From Roseobacter sp. MH60115 (GTDB lineage: Bacteria > Pseudomonadota > Alphaproteobacteria > Rhodobacterales > Rhodobacteraceae), in contig NZ_JADOBQ010000004.1 of the NCBI RefSeq assembly GCF_015644665.1, positions 441,501 to 505,500 of the forward strand: 64,000 nucleotides of DNA, read 5' to 3'. Position 1 is the stretch's first letter, and every line of letters begins with the position of its first letter. The position numbers and the translations under genes are program-made. Below the pieces are notes generated by a model. It did no database searches and was not told where the DNA came from. It saw only the letters and a program-made list of their open reading frames with translations. Below are positions 32,958 through 42,129 of this stretch, piece by piece.

Positions 32958-35900
32958 TGACCATCTATGACGACACCTGGGTGGCGCGCGAAGAAGCCAA
33001 GCGGGCGATGATGGCCGAGAACGGGCTTTACGATCCTTCCGAGGAGCATTCCTCCTGCGGGGTGGGTCTGGTGGTGTCGGTCGATGGCACCAAGAGCCGC
33101 GGCGTGGTCGAGAACGGGATCAAGGCGCTGAAGGCGATCTGGCACCGGGGCGCTGTGGATGCGGATGGCAAGACCGGGGACGGTGCGGGCATCCACGTGC
33201 AGATCCCGGTCGAGTTCTTCTACGATCAGGTGAAGCGCACCGGGCATGACCCGCGCACCGATGAGATGATCGCGGTGGGGCAGGTGTTTCTGCCGCGCAC
33301 GGATTTCGGCGCGCAGGAGACCTGCCGGACCATCGTGGAGACCGAAGTGCTGCGCATGGGCTACTATATCTACGGCTGGCGGCACGTGCCGGTGGATATC
33401 TCCTGCCTGGGCGAAAAGGCCAATGCGACGCGGCCGGAGATCGAGCAGATCCTGATTTCCAACGCCAAGGGCGTGGATGAGGACACGTTCGAGCGGGAGC
33501 TCTACGTGATCCGGCGGCGGATCGAAAAGGCGGCTTTGGCGGCGCAGGTCCCGACGCTGTACATCGCGTCGATGTCCTGCCGCTCGATCATCTACAAGGG
33601 CATGATGCTGGCCGAGCAGGTGGCGGAATTCTACCCCGACCTGATGGACGACCGGTTCGAGAGCGCCTTTGCGATCTATCACCAACGCTATTCGACGAAT
33701 ACCTTCCCGCAGTGGTGGCTGGCGCAGCCGTTCCGGATGCTGGCGCATAATGGTGAGATCAACACGCTGAAGGGCAACCTGAACTGGATGAAGAGCCATG
33801 AGATCCGCATGGCATCGGGCGCTTTTGGCGAGATGGCGGAGGACATCAAGCCCATTGTCGCGTCTGGGTCGTCTGACTCGGCGGCGCTCGATGCGGTCTT
33901 CGAGGTGCTGGTGCGCGCAGGCCGCAATGCGCCGATGGCCAAGACAATGCTGGTGCCGGAGAGCTGGTCGAAGCAGGCGGTGGAACTGCCGCAGAGCTGG
34001 CGCGACATGTATTCCTACTGCAACTCCGTGATGGAGCCTTGGGATGGGCCTGCGGCGCTGGCAATGACCGATGGGCGCTGGGTTTGCGCCGGGTTGGACC
34101 GCAACGGGCTGCGGCCCATGCGCTATGTGGTGACGAATGACGGCATGGTCATCGCTGGGTCCGAAACCGGGATGGTGCCGCTGGATGAGGCCACGGTCGT
34201 GGAAAAAGGCGCGCTTGGACCCGGGCAGCTGCTCGCCGTGGATATGGCTGAGGGCAAACTTTACCACGACCGGGCCATCAAGGATGCGCTGGCGGCCTCG
34301 CAGCCGTTTGGGGACTGGGTTGGCAAGATCAACGACCTCGAAAAAGCGCTCGATGACGTGTCCGAAAAGGCCCTGTTCAGCGGGGCGGAGCTGCGGCGCC
34401 GTCAGGTGGCGGCTGGCTATACCGTTGAGGAATTGGAACAAATCCTTGCGCCCATGGCGGAAGATGCAAAGGAGACGCTGGCCTCGATGGGCGATGACAC
34501 GCCCTCTGCGGTGTTGTCGGGCAAGTACCGGCCCCTGAGCCATTTCTTCCGTCAGAATTTCAGCCAGGTGACAAACCCGCCGATTGACAGCTTGCGCGAA
34601 TACCGGGTGATGAGCCTGAAGACGCGGTTTGGAAACCTCAAGAACGTGCTGGATGAGGACAGCAGCCAGACCGAGATTTTCACGCTCGACAGCCCGTTTC
34701 TCGGCAATGCGCAGTTCGATGAACTGATCCGGCACTTCAATGCGGATGTGGTGACCATTGATTGCACCTTCGCGCCCGGACGTGGCAACCTCAGCGCGGC
34801 GCTGGAAGCAATCCGCGCCGATGCCGAAGACGCTGTGCGCTCAGGGGCCGGGCACATCGTGCTGACCGACCAGATGTCGGACGCGGACAAGGTCGGCATG
34901 CCGATGATCCTCGCCACCTCGGCGGTGCACAGCCATCTGGTGCGCAAGGGGCTGCGGACGTTTACCTCGATCAATGTGCGGTCGGCGGAATGCGTGGACC
35001 CGCATTATTTCGCGGTGCTGATCGGTGCGGGGGCAACCACGGTAAACGCCTATCTGGCCGAAGATTCGCTGGCCGACCGCATCGACCGCGGGCTGCTGGA
35101 CATGAGCCTGACCACAGCGATTGACCGCTACCGGATTGCCATCGACCAGGGCCTTTTGAAGATTATGGCGAAGATGGGGATCTCGGTGATCTCCTCCTAT
35201 CGCGGCGGGCTGAACTTCGAAGCCGTGGGCCTGAGCCGCGCGATGGTCGCGGAATATTTCCCGGGCATGACCAGCCGGATTTCCGGTATCGGCGTGAGTG
35301 GCATTCAGCGCAAGGCCGAAGAGGTGCACGCGAAGGCCTGGGGCGGTCCGGCCTCGGTGCTGCCCATCGGCGGCTTTTACAAGGCGCGGCAGTCGGGTGA
35401 GACCCACGCCTGGGAAGCGACCTCGATGCATATGATGCAGATGGCCTGCAACCGCGCGTCCTACGAGATGTGGAAGCAGTATTCGGCGAAGATGCAGAGC
35501 AACCCGCCGATCCATCTGCGCGATTTGCTGGACATCAAACCGCTGGGCACGCCGGTGCCGATTGAGGAGGTGGAGAGCATCACCTCGATCCGCAAGCGGT
35601 TTGTCACGCCGGGCATGTCGCTGGGGGCGCTTTCCCCCGAAGCGCATAAGACGTTGAACGTGGCGATGAACCGGATCGGTGCGAAATCCGACAGCGGTGA
35701 GGGCGGTGAAGACCCCGCACATTTCGTGCCCGAACCCAATGGCGACAACCCCTCGGCCAAGATCAAGCAAGTGGCGTCCGGGCGCTTTGGCGTCACAGCA
35801 GAATACTTGAACCAATGCGAAGAGCTGGAGATCAAAGTTGCGCAGGGGGCCAAACCCGGCGAGGGCGGGCAGCTGCCCGGCATGAAGGTCACCGACCTGA

Positions 35901-37489
35901 TCGCGCGGCTGCGGCACTCGACCAAGGGTGTGACGCTGATCTCACCGCCGCCGCACCACGATATCTATTCCATCGAGGATCTGGCGCAGCTGATCTATGA
36001 TCTGAAACAGATCAATCCGCGCTGCAAGGTGACGGTGAAGCTGGTGGCGTCTTCCGGTGTGGGAACCATCGCCGCCGGTGTGGCCAAGGCCAAGGCGGAT
36101 ATCATCCTGATTTCCGGACACAATGGCGGCACCGGGGCCTCGCCTGCGACCTCGATCAAATATGCGGGTCTGCCCTGGGAAATGGGGCTGACCGAAGCGC
36201 ATCAAGTGCTCAGCATGAACAACCTGCGGGATCGCGTGACGCTGCGCACCGATGGCGGGTTGCGCACGGGCCGCGATATTGTGATGGCGGCGATGCTGGG
36301 GGCCGAAGAATACGGCATCGGCACCGCCGCGCTGATCGCGATGGGCTGCATCATGGTGCGGCAGTGCCAGTCGAACACCTGCCCGGTTGGGGTCTGTACG
36401 CAGGACGAGAGCCTGCGCGCCAAGTTCAGCGGCAATGCCGATAAGGTGGTCAACCTGATCACCTTTTACGCCACCGAAGTGCGCGAAATCCTCGCGTCGA
36501 TTGGCGCGCGCAGCTTGGACGATGTGATCGGGCGGGCGGATCTGCTGGCGCAGGTCAGCCGTGGCTCGGCGCATCTGGATGATCTGGACCTGAACCCGCT
36601 GCTGATCACCGTCGATGGCGCGGCGGATATCGTCTATGACCGGTCCAAGGCGCGCAATGTTGTGCCCGATACGCTGGATGCAGAAATCGTGCGCGATGCG
36701 GCGCGGTTCCTCGAAGAGGGCGAGAAGATGCAGCTCAGCTACGCGGTGCAGAACACGCATCGGACGGTGGGCACCCGCACGTCGAGCCATATCGTGAAGC
36801 AGTTTGGGATGCGCAACACGTTGCAGCCTGACCACCTGACGGTGAAGCTCAGCGGTTCTGCCGGGCAGTCCTTGGGGGCATTTGCGGCGCCCGGGTTGAA
36901 GCTGGAGGTCTCCGGCGATGCCAACGACTATGTGGGCAAGGGGCTGTCTGGTGGCATGATCGTCGTGCGCCCGCCCATGGCCTCACCCATCGAAGCGGGC
37001 AAAAATACCATCATTGGCAATACGGTACTGTATGGTGCGACGGACGGCTACCTCTTTGCTGCAGGTCGTGCGGGCGAGCGCTTTGCCGTGCGGAATTCCG
37101 GTGCCAAGGTGGTCATCGAAGGCTGCGGTTCGAACGGGTGCGAATACATGACCGGTGGCGTTGCGGTGATCCTGGGCGATATTGGCGCCAACTTCGGCGC
37201 GGGCATGACCGGCGGGATGGCGTATCTCTATGATCCCGAGGGTCGCGCGCCGGCCTTGATGAACATGGAGACATTGGTGACCTGCCCGGTCACAGTTGAC
37301 CATTGGCAAGGCCAGCTCGAAGAACTGCTGGAAATGCACTTGCGCGAAACCGGCAGTCGGCGAACGGCGGATATCCTGCAGCATTGGGACAGCGAAAAAG
37401 CGCATTTCCTGCAAATCTGTCCAAAAGAGATGCTGGTGCACCTGCCTGCACCGCTGGGTATTGAGGATCAGGCGGTCCCTGCTGAATAG
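32957..37489 (+). CDS. gltB: Glutamate synthase (NADPH) large subunit
   Basis: 1510 residues. Releases ammonia from glutamine in the N-terminal class II amidotransferase domain (catalytic Cys34 in SSCGVGLV after a short propeptide), channels it, and makes glutamate from 2-oxoglutarate at an FMN site in the central barrel. The [3Fe-4S] ligands are Cys1131, Cys1137 and Cys1142 (GCIMVRQCQSNTCPVG). FMN-domain landmarks include GEGGQLPGMKVTDLIARLR and SGHNGGTGASPATSIKYAG. The C-terminal beta-helix domain is glycine-rich (GGMIVVRPP, GCGSNGCEYMTGG). Full length. It starts overlapping the GFA gene and works with GltD at 29858. Confidence 0.97.
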   Translation: MTIYDDTWVAREEAKRAMMAENGLYDPSEEHSSCGVGLVVSVDGTKSRGVVENGIKALKAIWHRGAVDADGKTGDGAGIHVQIPVEFFYDQVKRTGHDPRTDEMIAVGQVFLPRTDFGAQETCRTIVETEVLRMGYYIYGWRHVPVDISCLGEKANATRPEIEQILISNAKGVDEDTFERELYVIRRRIEKAALAAQVPTLYIASMSCRSIIYKGMMLAEQVAEFYPDLMDDRFESAFAIYHQRYSTNTFPQWWLAQPFRMLAHNGEINTLKGNLNWMKSHEIRMASGAFGEMAEDIKPIVASGSSDSAALDAVFEVLVRAGRNAPMAKTMLVPESWSKQAVELPQSWRDMYSYCNSVMEPWDGPAALAMTDGRWVCAGLDRNGLRPMRYVVTNDGMVIAGSETGMVPLDEATVVEKGALGPGQLLAVDMAEGKLYHDRAIKDALAASQPFGDWVGKINDLEKALDDVSEKALFSGAELRRRQVAAGYTVEELEQILAPMAEDAKETLASMGDDTPSAVLSGKYRPLSHFFRQNFSQVTNPPIDSLREYRVMSLKTRFGNLKNVLDEDSSQTEIFTLDSPFLGNAQFDELIRHFNADVVTIDCTFAPGRGNLSAALEAIRADAEDAVRSGAGHIVLTDQMSDADKVGMPMILATSAVHSHLVRKGLRTFTSINVRSAECVDPHYFAVLIGAGATTVNAYLAEDSLADRIDRGLLDMSLTTAIDRYRIAIDQGLLKIMAKMGISVISSYRGGLNFEAVGLSRAMVAEYFPGMTSRISGIGVSGIQRKAEEVHAKAWGGPASVLPIGGFYKARQSGETHAWEATSMHMMQMACNRASYEMWKQYSAKMQSNPPIHLRDLLDIKPLGTPVPIEEVESITSIRKRFVTPGMSLGALSPEAHKTLNVAMNRIGAKSDSGEGGEDPAHFVPEPNGDNPSAKIKQVASGRFGVTAEYLNQCEELEIKVAQGAKPGEGGQLPGMKVTDLIARLRHSTKGVTLISPPPHHDIYSIEDLAQLIYDLKQINPRCKVTVKLVASSGVGTIAAGVAKAKADIILISGHNGGTGASPATSIKYAGLPWEMGLTEAHQVLSMNNLRDRVTLRTDGGLRTGRDIVMAAMLGAEEYGIGTAALIAMGCIMVRQCQSNTCPVGVCTQDESLRAKFSGNADKVVNLITFYATEVREILASIGARSLDDVIGRADLLAQVSRGSAHLDDLDLNPLLITVDGAADIVYDRSKARNVVPDTLDAEIVRDAARFLEEGEKMQLSYAVQNTHRTVGTRTSSHIVKQFGMRNTLQPDHLTVKLSGSAGQSLGAFAAPGLKLEVSGDANDYVGKGLSGGMIVVRPPMASPIEAGKNTIIGNTVLYGATDGYLFAAGRAGERFAVRNSGAKVVIEGCGSNGCEYMTGGVAVILGDIGANFGAGMTGGMAYLYDPEGRAPALMNMETLVTCPVTVDHWQGQLEELLEMHLRETGSRRTADILQHWDSEKAHFLQICPKEMLVHLPAPLGIEDQAVPAE

Positions 37490-37493
37490 TAAA

Positions 37494-37521
37494 GCGGCGC
37501 GGCGGTTCACAAGCGCGCCGC
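37494..37521 (+). terminator. GC-rich hairpin after gltB
   Basis: Arms GCGGCGCG (37494-37501) and CGCGCCGC (37514-37521) form an 8-bp stem with a 12-base loop between gltB and mtgA. No T run follows, so termination is uncertain; it may instead stabilise the gltB transcript. Confidence 0.4.
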
Positions 37522-37540
37522 GCGGGCTTATAGCTGGCGC

Positions 37541-38269
37541 ATGGCAAAACGCGTCACGAAAAAGAACACGCGGTCGCGCAAGACACCGGCCCGTCAAAAC
37601 CCGCTGCGGCGGGTTTTACGGTTTCTGACCCGCGCGATTTTTGTGCTGGCGCTTGGGGTTCTTGGATTGATCGCGCTTGGGGCTGTGGTGAACCCGCTGA
37701 CGACACCTTACATGTTTGCCCAGTCCCGTGCCCTTGGTGGGGTGTCGCAGGATTGGGTGGACCTTGACGATGTGTCCCCGGTGATGGCCCGTGCGGTCGT
37801 GGCCGCCGAAGACGCCAATTTCTGCACGCATTGGGGGTTCGATCTGCCCGCCATCAAGCAGGCGATAGAAGATGGTGGCACACGCGGGGCGTCAACGTTG
37901 AGCCAGCAGACGGTGAAAAACGTCTATCTCTGGCACGGTCGCAACTATACACGCAAGGCGATGGAAGCGCTTTTGACGCCAGTGCTGGAAGCGGTCTGGT
38001 CGAAACGCCGCATCGTCGAGGTCTATCTGAACGTGGCCGAATTCGACAAAGGGGTCTTTGGCGTCAAAGCTGCGGCGCGCCACTACTTCGGCGTCAGCCC
38101 GGATCAACTATCCGCTGTGCAGGCCGCACGGCTTGCGGCCATATTGCCAGACCCAAAAGGACGATCCGCCAGCAAACCCTCTGCCTTTGTGCAGAAAAGA
38201 GCCCGCGCGATTCTGTCCGGGGCAGCAACAATCAGCAAAGATGGCCGCGCTGCCTGTTTCGAGAGTTGA
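37541..38269 (+). CDS. mtgA: Monofunctional peptidoglycan glycosyltransferase
   Basis: 242 residues. One N-terminal membrane helix (FVLALGVLGLIALGAVV) anchors a periplasmic GT51 domain that polymerises lipid II into glycan strands. The catalytic motif AAEDANFCTHWGFD (first Glu), the second motif GASTLSQQTVKNVYLW and RRIVEVYLNVAEF are intact. There is no transpeptidase domain, as expected for MtgA. It follows gltB by 51 bases. Confidence 0.95.
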   Translation: MAKRVTKKNTRSRKTPARQNPLRRVLRFLTRAIFVLALGVLGLIALGAVVNPLTTPYMFAQSRALGGVSQDWVDLDDVSPVMARAVVAAEDANFCTHWGFDLPAIKQAIEDGGTRGASTLSQQTVKNVYLWHGRNYTRKAMEALLTPVLEAVWSKRRIVEVYLNVAEFDKGVFGVKAAARHYFGVSPDQLSAVQAARLAAILPDPKGRSASKPSAFVQKRARAILSGAATISKDGRAACFES

Positions 38270-38325
38270 AACCGGCGGGCGTTGCGGGCATTGAGGAAGG
38301 GTTACGCAAACACCCGGAATTCTCG

Positions 38326-38991
38326 ATGGCACGCCTGTTTCATGTCCCTCTCTCCCCGTTTTGTCGCAAGGTGCGCCTGAGCCTCGCGGAGAAGAAGATC
38401 GAGGTCGAGCTGGTTGAAGAGAAGTATTGGGAGCAGGACCCGGATTTCATGCGCCGCAATCCGGCGGGCAAGGTGCCGGTCCTGCGGCTTGATGGGGTGA
38501 TGATGGCCGAAAGTGCGGCGATCTGCGAATACATCGAGGAAACGCGACCCGATCCTGCTCTGATGCCAAAGGATGCCGTTGCCCGACAGGAAGTGCGCCG
38601 CCTGGTCAGCTGGTTCGACGACAAATTTCACCATGAGGTCACATCCAAACTGCTCTATGAGCGGGTGAACAAGAAGGTGATGGGCCAGGGCTATCCCGAC
38701 AGTTCCAACGTGAAGGCCGGGGCGAAGGCGATCAAATACCACTTGGATTACATGACATGGCTGCTCGACCATCGCCGCTGGCTGGCGGGGGACGTGATGA
38801 CACTGGCCGATTTCGCCGCTGCGGCGCATCTGAGCGCGCTGGACTATATCTCGGACGTTGATTGGAACCGCTCCGAGGTCGTCAAGGACTGGTACGCCAA
38901 GATCAAGTCCCGCCCCGCTTTCCGGTCCATCCTGGCGGATCAGGTGCCAGGCTTTCCGCCCCCGAAACACTACAATGACCTCGATTTCTAG
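38326..38991 (+). CDS. Glutathione S-transferase family protein
   Basis: 221 residues from ATG 38326; the longer open frame upstream overlaps mtgA and is not protein-like. Thioredoxin half: FHVPLSPFCRKVRLSLAEKK with a candidate Cys, NPAGKVPVLRLDG with cis-Pro, and AESAAICEYIEE. Helical half contains LAGDVMTLADFAAAAHLSAL. It is followed 21 bases later by queG; this GST-queG order recurs in alphaproteobacteria, but no joint function is known. Confidence 0.9.
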   Translation: MARLFHVPLSPFCRKVRLSLAEKKIEVELVEEKYWEQDPDFMRRNPAGKVPVLRLDGVMMAESAAICEYIEETRPDPALMPKDAVARQEVRRLVSWFDDKFHHEVTSKLLYERVNKKVMGQGYPDSSNVKAGAKAIKYHLDYMTWLLDHRRWLAGDVMTLADFAAAAHLSALDYISDVDWNRSEVVKDWYAKIKSRPAFRSILADQVPGFPPPKHYNDLDF

Positions 38992-39012
38992 CCGCATATC
39001 AAGGGCCTTGGT

Positions 39013-40053
39013 TTGTCTGGCCTGACCGAGCGGTTGAAGGCGGAGGCGGATGCCGCAGGCTTTGTGGCGTGCCGCATTTGCAGGCCGGACGCGGTGCCCG
39101 AGGTCGCGGAGAGGCTGAGCGCCTTTGTGGCCTCCGGCTATCACGGTCAGATGACATGGATGGCTGAACGTATGCATTGGCGTGGCAACCCTGCGGCCCT
39201 CTGGCCCGAGGCCCGCTCGGTCATCATGCTGGCGGAGAGCTACACGCCAACCCATGACCCGCTGGCCGTTCTGCAGGAGCCTGATCGCGGTGCCATTTCG
39301 GTCTATGCGCAGGGCCGTGACTATCATGATGTGGTCAAAAAACGTCTGAAACGGCTGGCCCGCTGGCTGTTGGCGGAGGCTGGCGAACCTGCGGAGGTCA
39401 AGGTCTTCGTGGATACAGCGCCGGTGCCCGAAAAGGCGCTGGGTGCTGCGGCAGGATTGGGATGGCAGGGCAAGCACACCAATCTGGTGAGCCGTGATTG
39501 GGGGAGTTGGGCGTTTTTGGGCGCGATTTTCACCACATTGGAATTGTCTACCGATGCGGCAGAAGTGGATCACTGCGGGTCTTGCAGGGCTTGTCTGGAT
39601 ATCTGCCCGACGGACGCCTTCCCGGCGCCCTACCAGTTGGACGCGCGCCGGTGCATCTCCTATCTGACCATCGAATACAAAGGGCCGATAGAGGAAAGCA
39701 TACGTGTGCGTATGGGAAACCACATCTACGGGTGTGACGACTGCCTCGCGGTCTGCCCGTGGAACAAATTCGCGGTGGCCGCGCGGGACATGCGGTTGAC
39801 GGCCAAACCGGCATTGACCGCGCCACATCTTTCCGACCTCGCGCAACTGGATGACACCGCATTTCGGGATTTGTTTTCCGGATCGGCGGTGAAACGCATC
39901 GGGCGTGATCGCTTTGTGCGCAATGTTCTCTATGCGATCGGCAATTCCGGGCTGCCGGAGCTGCGCCCCGTGGCTGCCGCCTTGAGCGACGATCCGGATG
40001 CGACGGTCGCGGATGCGGCTTCCTGGGCTGTGGCGCAATTGGACGCGCAATGA
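39013..40053 (+). CDS. queG: Epoxyqueuosine reductase
   Basis: 346 residues, TTG start with AAGGG upstream. Reduces epoxyqueuosine to queuosine in the wobble base of tRNAs, using cobalamin and two [4Fe-4S] clusters. The catalytic Asp is in [20 protein letters not shown]. Cluster motifs are [16 protein letters not shown] and, further on, [13 protein letters not shown], with the intervening Cys of [15 protein letters not shown] short C-terminal HEAT-like helical tail ([15 protein letters not shown]) is present. Length is slightly short of the 350-390 usual for the family. Confidence 0.94.
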   Translation: MSGLTERLKAEADAAGFVACRICRPDAVPEVAERLSAFVASGYHGQMTWMAERMHWRGNPAALWPEARSVIMLAESYTPTHDPLAVLQEPDRGAISVYAQGRDYHDVVKKRLKRLARWLLAEAGEPAEVKVFVDTAPVPEKALGAAAGLGWQGKHTNLVSRDWGSWAFLGAIFTTLELSTDAAEVDHCGSCRACLDICPTDAFPAPYQLDARRCISYLTIEYKGPIEESIRVRMGNHIYGCDDCLAVCPWNKFAVAARDMRLTAKPALTAPHLSDLAQLDDTAFRDLFSGSAVKRIGRDRFVRNVLYAIGNSGLPELRPVAAALSDDPDATVADAASWAVAQLDAQ

Positions 40054-40114
40054 CGCAAAAAGATCGGCAGAGCAGGTCCAAAGGTTCGACTGCAATGCAA
40101 GCTAGGGAGCGCGC

Positions 40115-42124
40115 GTGGTGGCATATGTGTTGGGTGTAGATACCGGCGGCACCTATACGGACGCCGTCTTGCTGAAAGATGAGACCGAGGTGGTTGCCTC
40201 CGCGAAGGCGCTGACGACCCGCGAAGACCTTGCCATCGGTATTGGCGAGGCCGTGAAAGCGGTGCTTGAGACATCAGGAATTGCCCCGGAGAAGATTGCG
40301 CTGGCCTCGCTGTCGACAACGCTTGCAACCAATGCGCTGGTCGAAGGGCAGGGTGGGCGCGTTGGCCTGATCTACATCGGATTTCGCCCGCGGGATCTGG
40401 ACGCGCATGGTCTGTCAGATGCGCTGAAGGGCGATCCCCATTTGATCTGCGCGGGCGGGCATGACCACGCCGGTATGGAAGCGCAGCCACTGGACGAGGA
40501 TGCAATCACCGACTTCCTGCAGGCACATAAAGATGGCGTCAGCGGGTTTGCCGTGGCAGCGCAGTTTGCCACGCGCAATCCGGCGCATGAGGTGCGCGCC
40601 GCATCCCTCGTGGCGGCTGTCACCGGCTGTCCGGTTTCCGCCTCGCATCAACTGTCGGCACGGTTGAATGGACCGAAACGCGCCGTTACGGCGGTATTGA
40701 ACGCCCGCTTGATCGGCATGATGGGACAATTGATCGGTCGCGCCGAACATGTGCTGCAAGATCTCGGGATTGTGGCGCCGATGATGGTGGTCCGTGGGGA
40801 TGGTGCTTTAATGTCGTCGACGCAGGCGCGGGACCGTCCGATCGAGACGATTTTGAGCGGCCCTGCTGCCTCGATTGTTGGCGCGCGCTGGCTGACCGGC
40901 GCGCAGCATGCGCTGGTCAGTGATATCGGCGGAACAACCACGGATATCGCCCTGCTCCGAGATGGGAAACCTACCATTGATCCAGGGGGCGCGCAGGTCG
41001 GTCCGCACCGGACGATGGTCGAGGCGGTGGCCATGCGCACAACCGGTCTCGGGGGGGACAGCGAAGTGCAGGTGATTGGCGAGGGTTTGAGTAGCGGGCT
41101 CCGCCTGGGGCCGCGTCGCCTGTTGCCGGTCTCCCTGCTCGCCGCCCACGCCCCGAAAGTCGTGCATGACGCGCTCGATGCGCAATTGCGCGCTGCGGTA
41201 CCGGGCGAACATGACGGTCGGTTTGTCCGTGCAATTTGCGGACGAAGCCGCGTGGGTCTTGGGCCTCGGGATATCGCGTTGCTGGATCGTATCGGAGAGG
41301 CGGTTTGCCCTCTGGCGGATGTGATACGGGTTCGGATCGATTTCGGGGCACTGTCCCGGCTTGTGGAGCGCGGTCTTGTCCAGATTTCCGGCGTGACGCC
41401 ATCTGATGCAAGCCATGTCTTGGGCACACTTGCGGCCTGGGACGCATCGGCCGCGACAAAGGCGCTGCTTTTGATGGCGCGGAAACGTCAAGGGTTAGGA
41501 GAGGTTCTGGCAGCGAGCGCCGACGCTTTGGCCCGAATGATTATTGATCAACTCACAGATCAGACCGTTTCTGCCCTTCTGGAGGCTGCTTTCGCTGAGG
41601 AAGACGCTGACTTTGGCGATGCACCACGCGTCCTGGCGCACCACGCGTTGATGCAGGCGGGGCTGCGCGGGCATCGTGGATTGGTGCGGCTGAACACCGG
41701 GTTGAACCTGCCCGTGGTGGGCCTCGGCGCGTCAGCGCCGAACTATTACCCCGCCGTAGGCGCTTCAGTTGGAACGGAGATGATCCTGCCACCGCATGCT
41801 GATGTCGCGAATGCCATTGGTGCGGTGGTCGGCCGGGTGACACTGCGGCGCAGCGGATCGGTGACGGCGCCAGGCGACGGTCGGTTTCGGGTGCACCTTG
41901 AGGAGGGTCCGGTCGACCTGTCGGATCAGGATGCCGCCCTCTCTCTGTTGGAGACTACGTTGCGCCGAGAGGCGGGCGCACAGGCTCATGCTGCAGGCGC
42001 CGAAGATGTCCAGATCAATGTGACCAGAGATATTCGTGTCGCGGGGGTTGAGGCTCGTGAGGTATTCATTGAAGCGATTTTGACGGTCGAGGCCAGCGGC
42101 CGACCGCGGGTGGCGAGGGACTGA
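40115..42124 (+). CDS. Hydantoinase/oxoprolinase-family protein (HyuA-like)
   Basis: 669 residues, GTG start (a second GTG follows directly). The actin-like ATPase fold has VLGVDTGGTYTDAVLL (phosphate 1), STTLATNALVEGQGGRVGLI, and VSDIGGTTTDIALLRDGKP (phosphate 2), with ILSGPAASIVGA nearby. The family performs ATP-dependent hydrolysis of cyclic amides such as N-methylhydantoin, 5-oxoproline, or carboxylation of acetone and acetophenone. The usual partner subunit HyuB is not adjacent, so it may act alone or with a partner elsewhere. Confidence 0.85.
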   Translation: MVAYVLGVDTGGTYTDAVLLKDETEVVASAKALTTREDLAIGIGEAVKAVLETSGIAPEKIALASLSTTLATNALVEGQGGRVGLIYIGFRPRDLDAHGLSDALKGDPHLICAGGHDHAGMEAQPLDEDAITDFLQAHKDGVSGFAVAAQFATRNPAHEVRAASLVAAVTGCPVSASHQLSARLNGPKRAVTAVLNARLIGMMGQLIGRAEHVLQDLGIVAPMMVVRGDGALMSSTQARDRPIETILSGPAASIVGARWLTGAQHALVSDIGGTTTDIALLRDGKPTIDPGGAQVGPHRTMVEAVAMRTTGLGGDSEVQVIGEGLSSGLRLGPRRLLPVSLLAAHAPKVVHDALDAQLRAAVPGEHDGRFVRAICGRSRVGLGPRDIALLDRIGEAVCPLADVIRVRIDFGALSRLVERGLVQISGVTPSDASHVLGTLAAWDASAATKALLLMARKRQGLGEVLAASADALARMIIDQLTDQTVSALLEAAFAEEDADFGDAPRVLAHHALMQAGLRGHRGLVRLNTGLNLPVVGLGASAPNYYPAVGASVGTEMILPPHADVANAIGAVVGRVTLRRSGSVTAPGDGRFRVHLEEGPVDLSDQDAALSLLETTLRREAGAQAHAAGAEDVQINVTRDIRVAGVEAREVFIEAILTVEASGRPRVARD

Positions 42125-42129
42125 CCCCT

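Noticed and set aside
32873-34735. 620-codon open frame on the minus strand opposite gltB
   Set aside because: GC-rich codon-position bias in gltB keeps the opposite frame open; its product is His/Arg-rich with no domain, while the plus strand encodes complete glutamate synthase.
37831-38325. Upstream extension of the second GST by 165 codons
   Set aside because: It overlaps mtgA in another frame and is not protein-like; ATG 38326 starts exactly at the GST domain.
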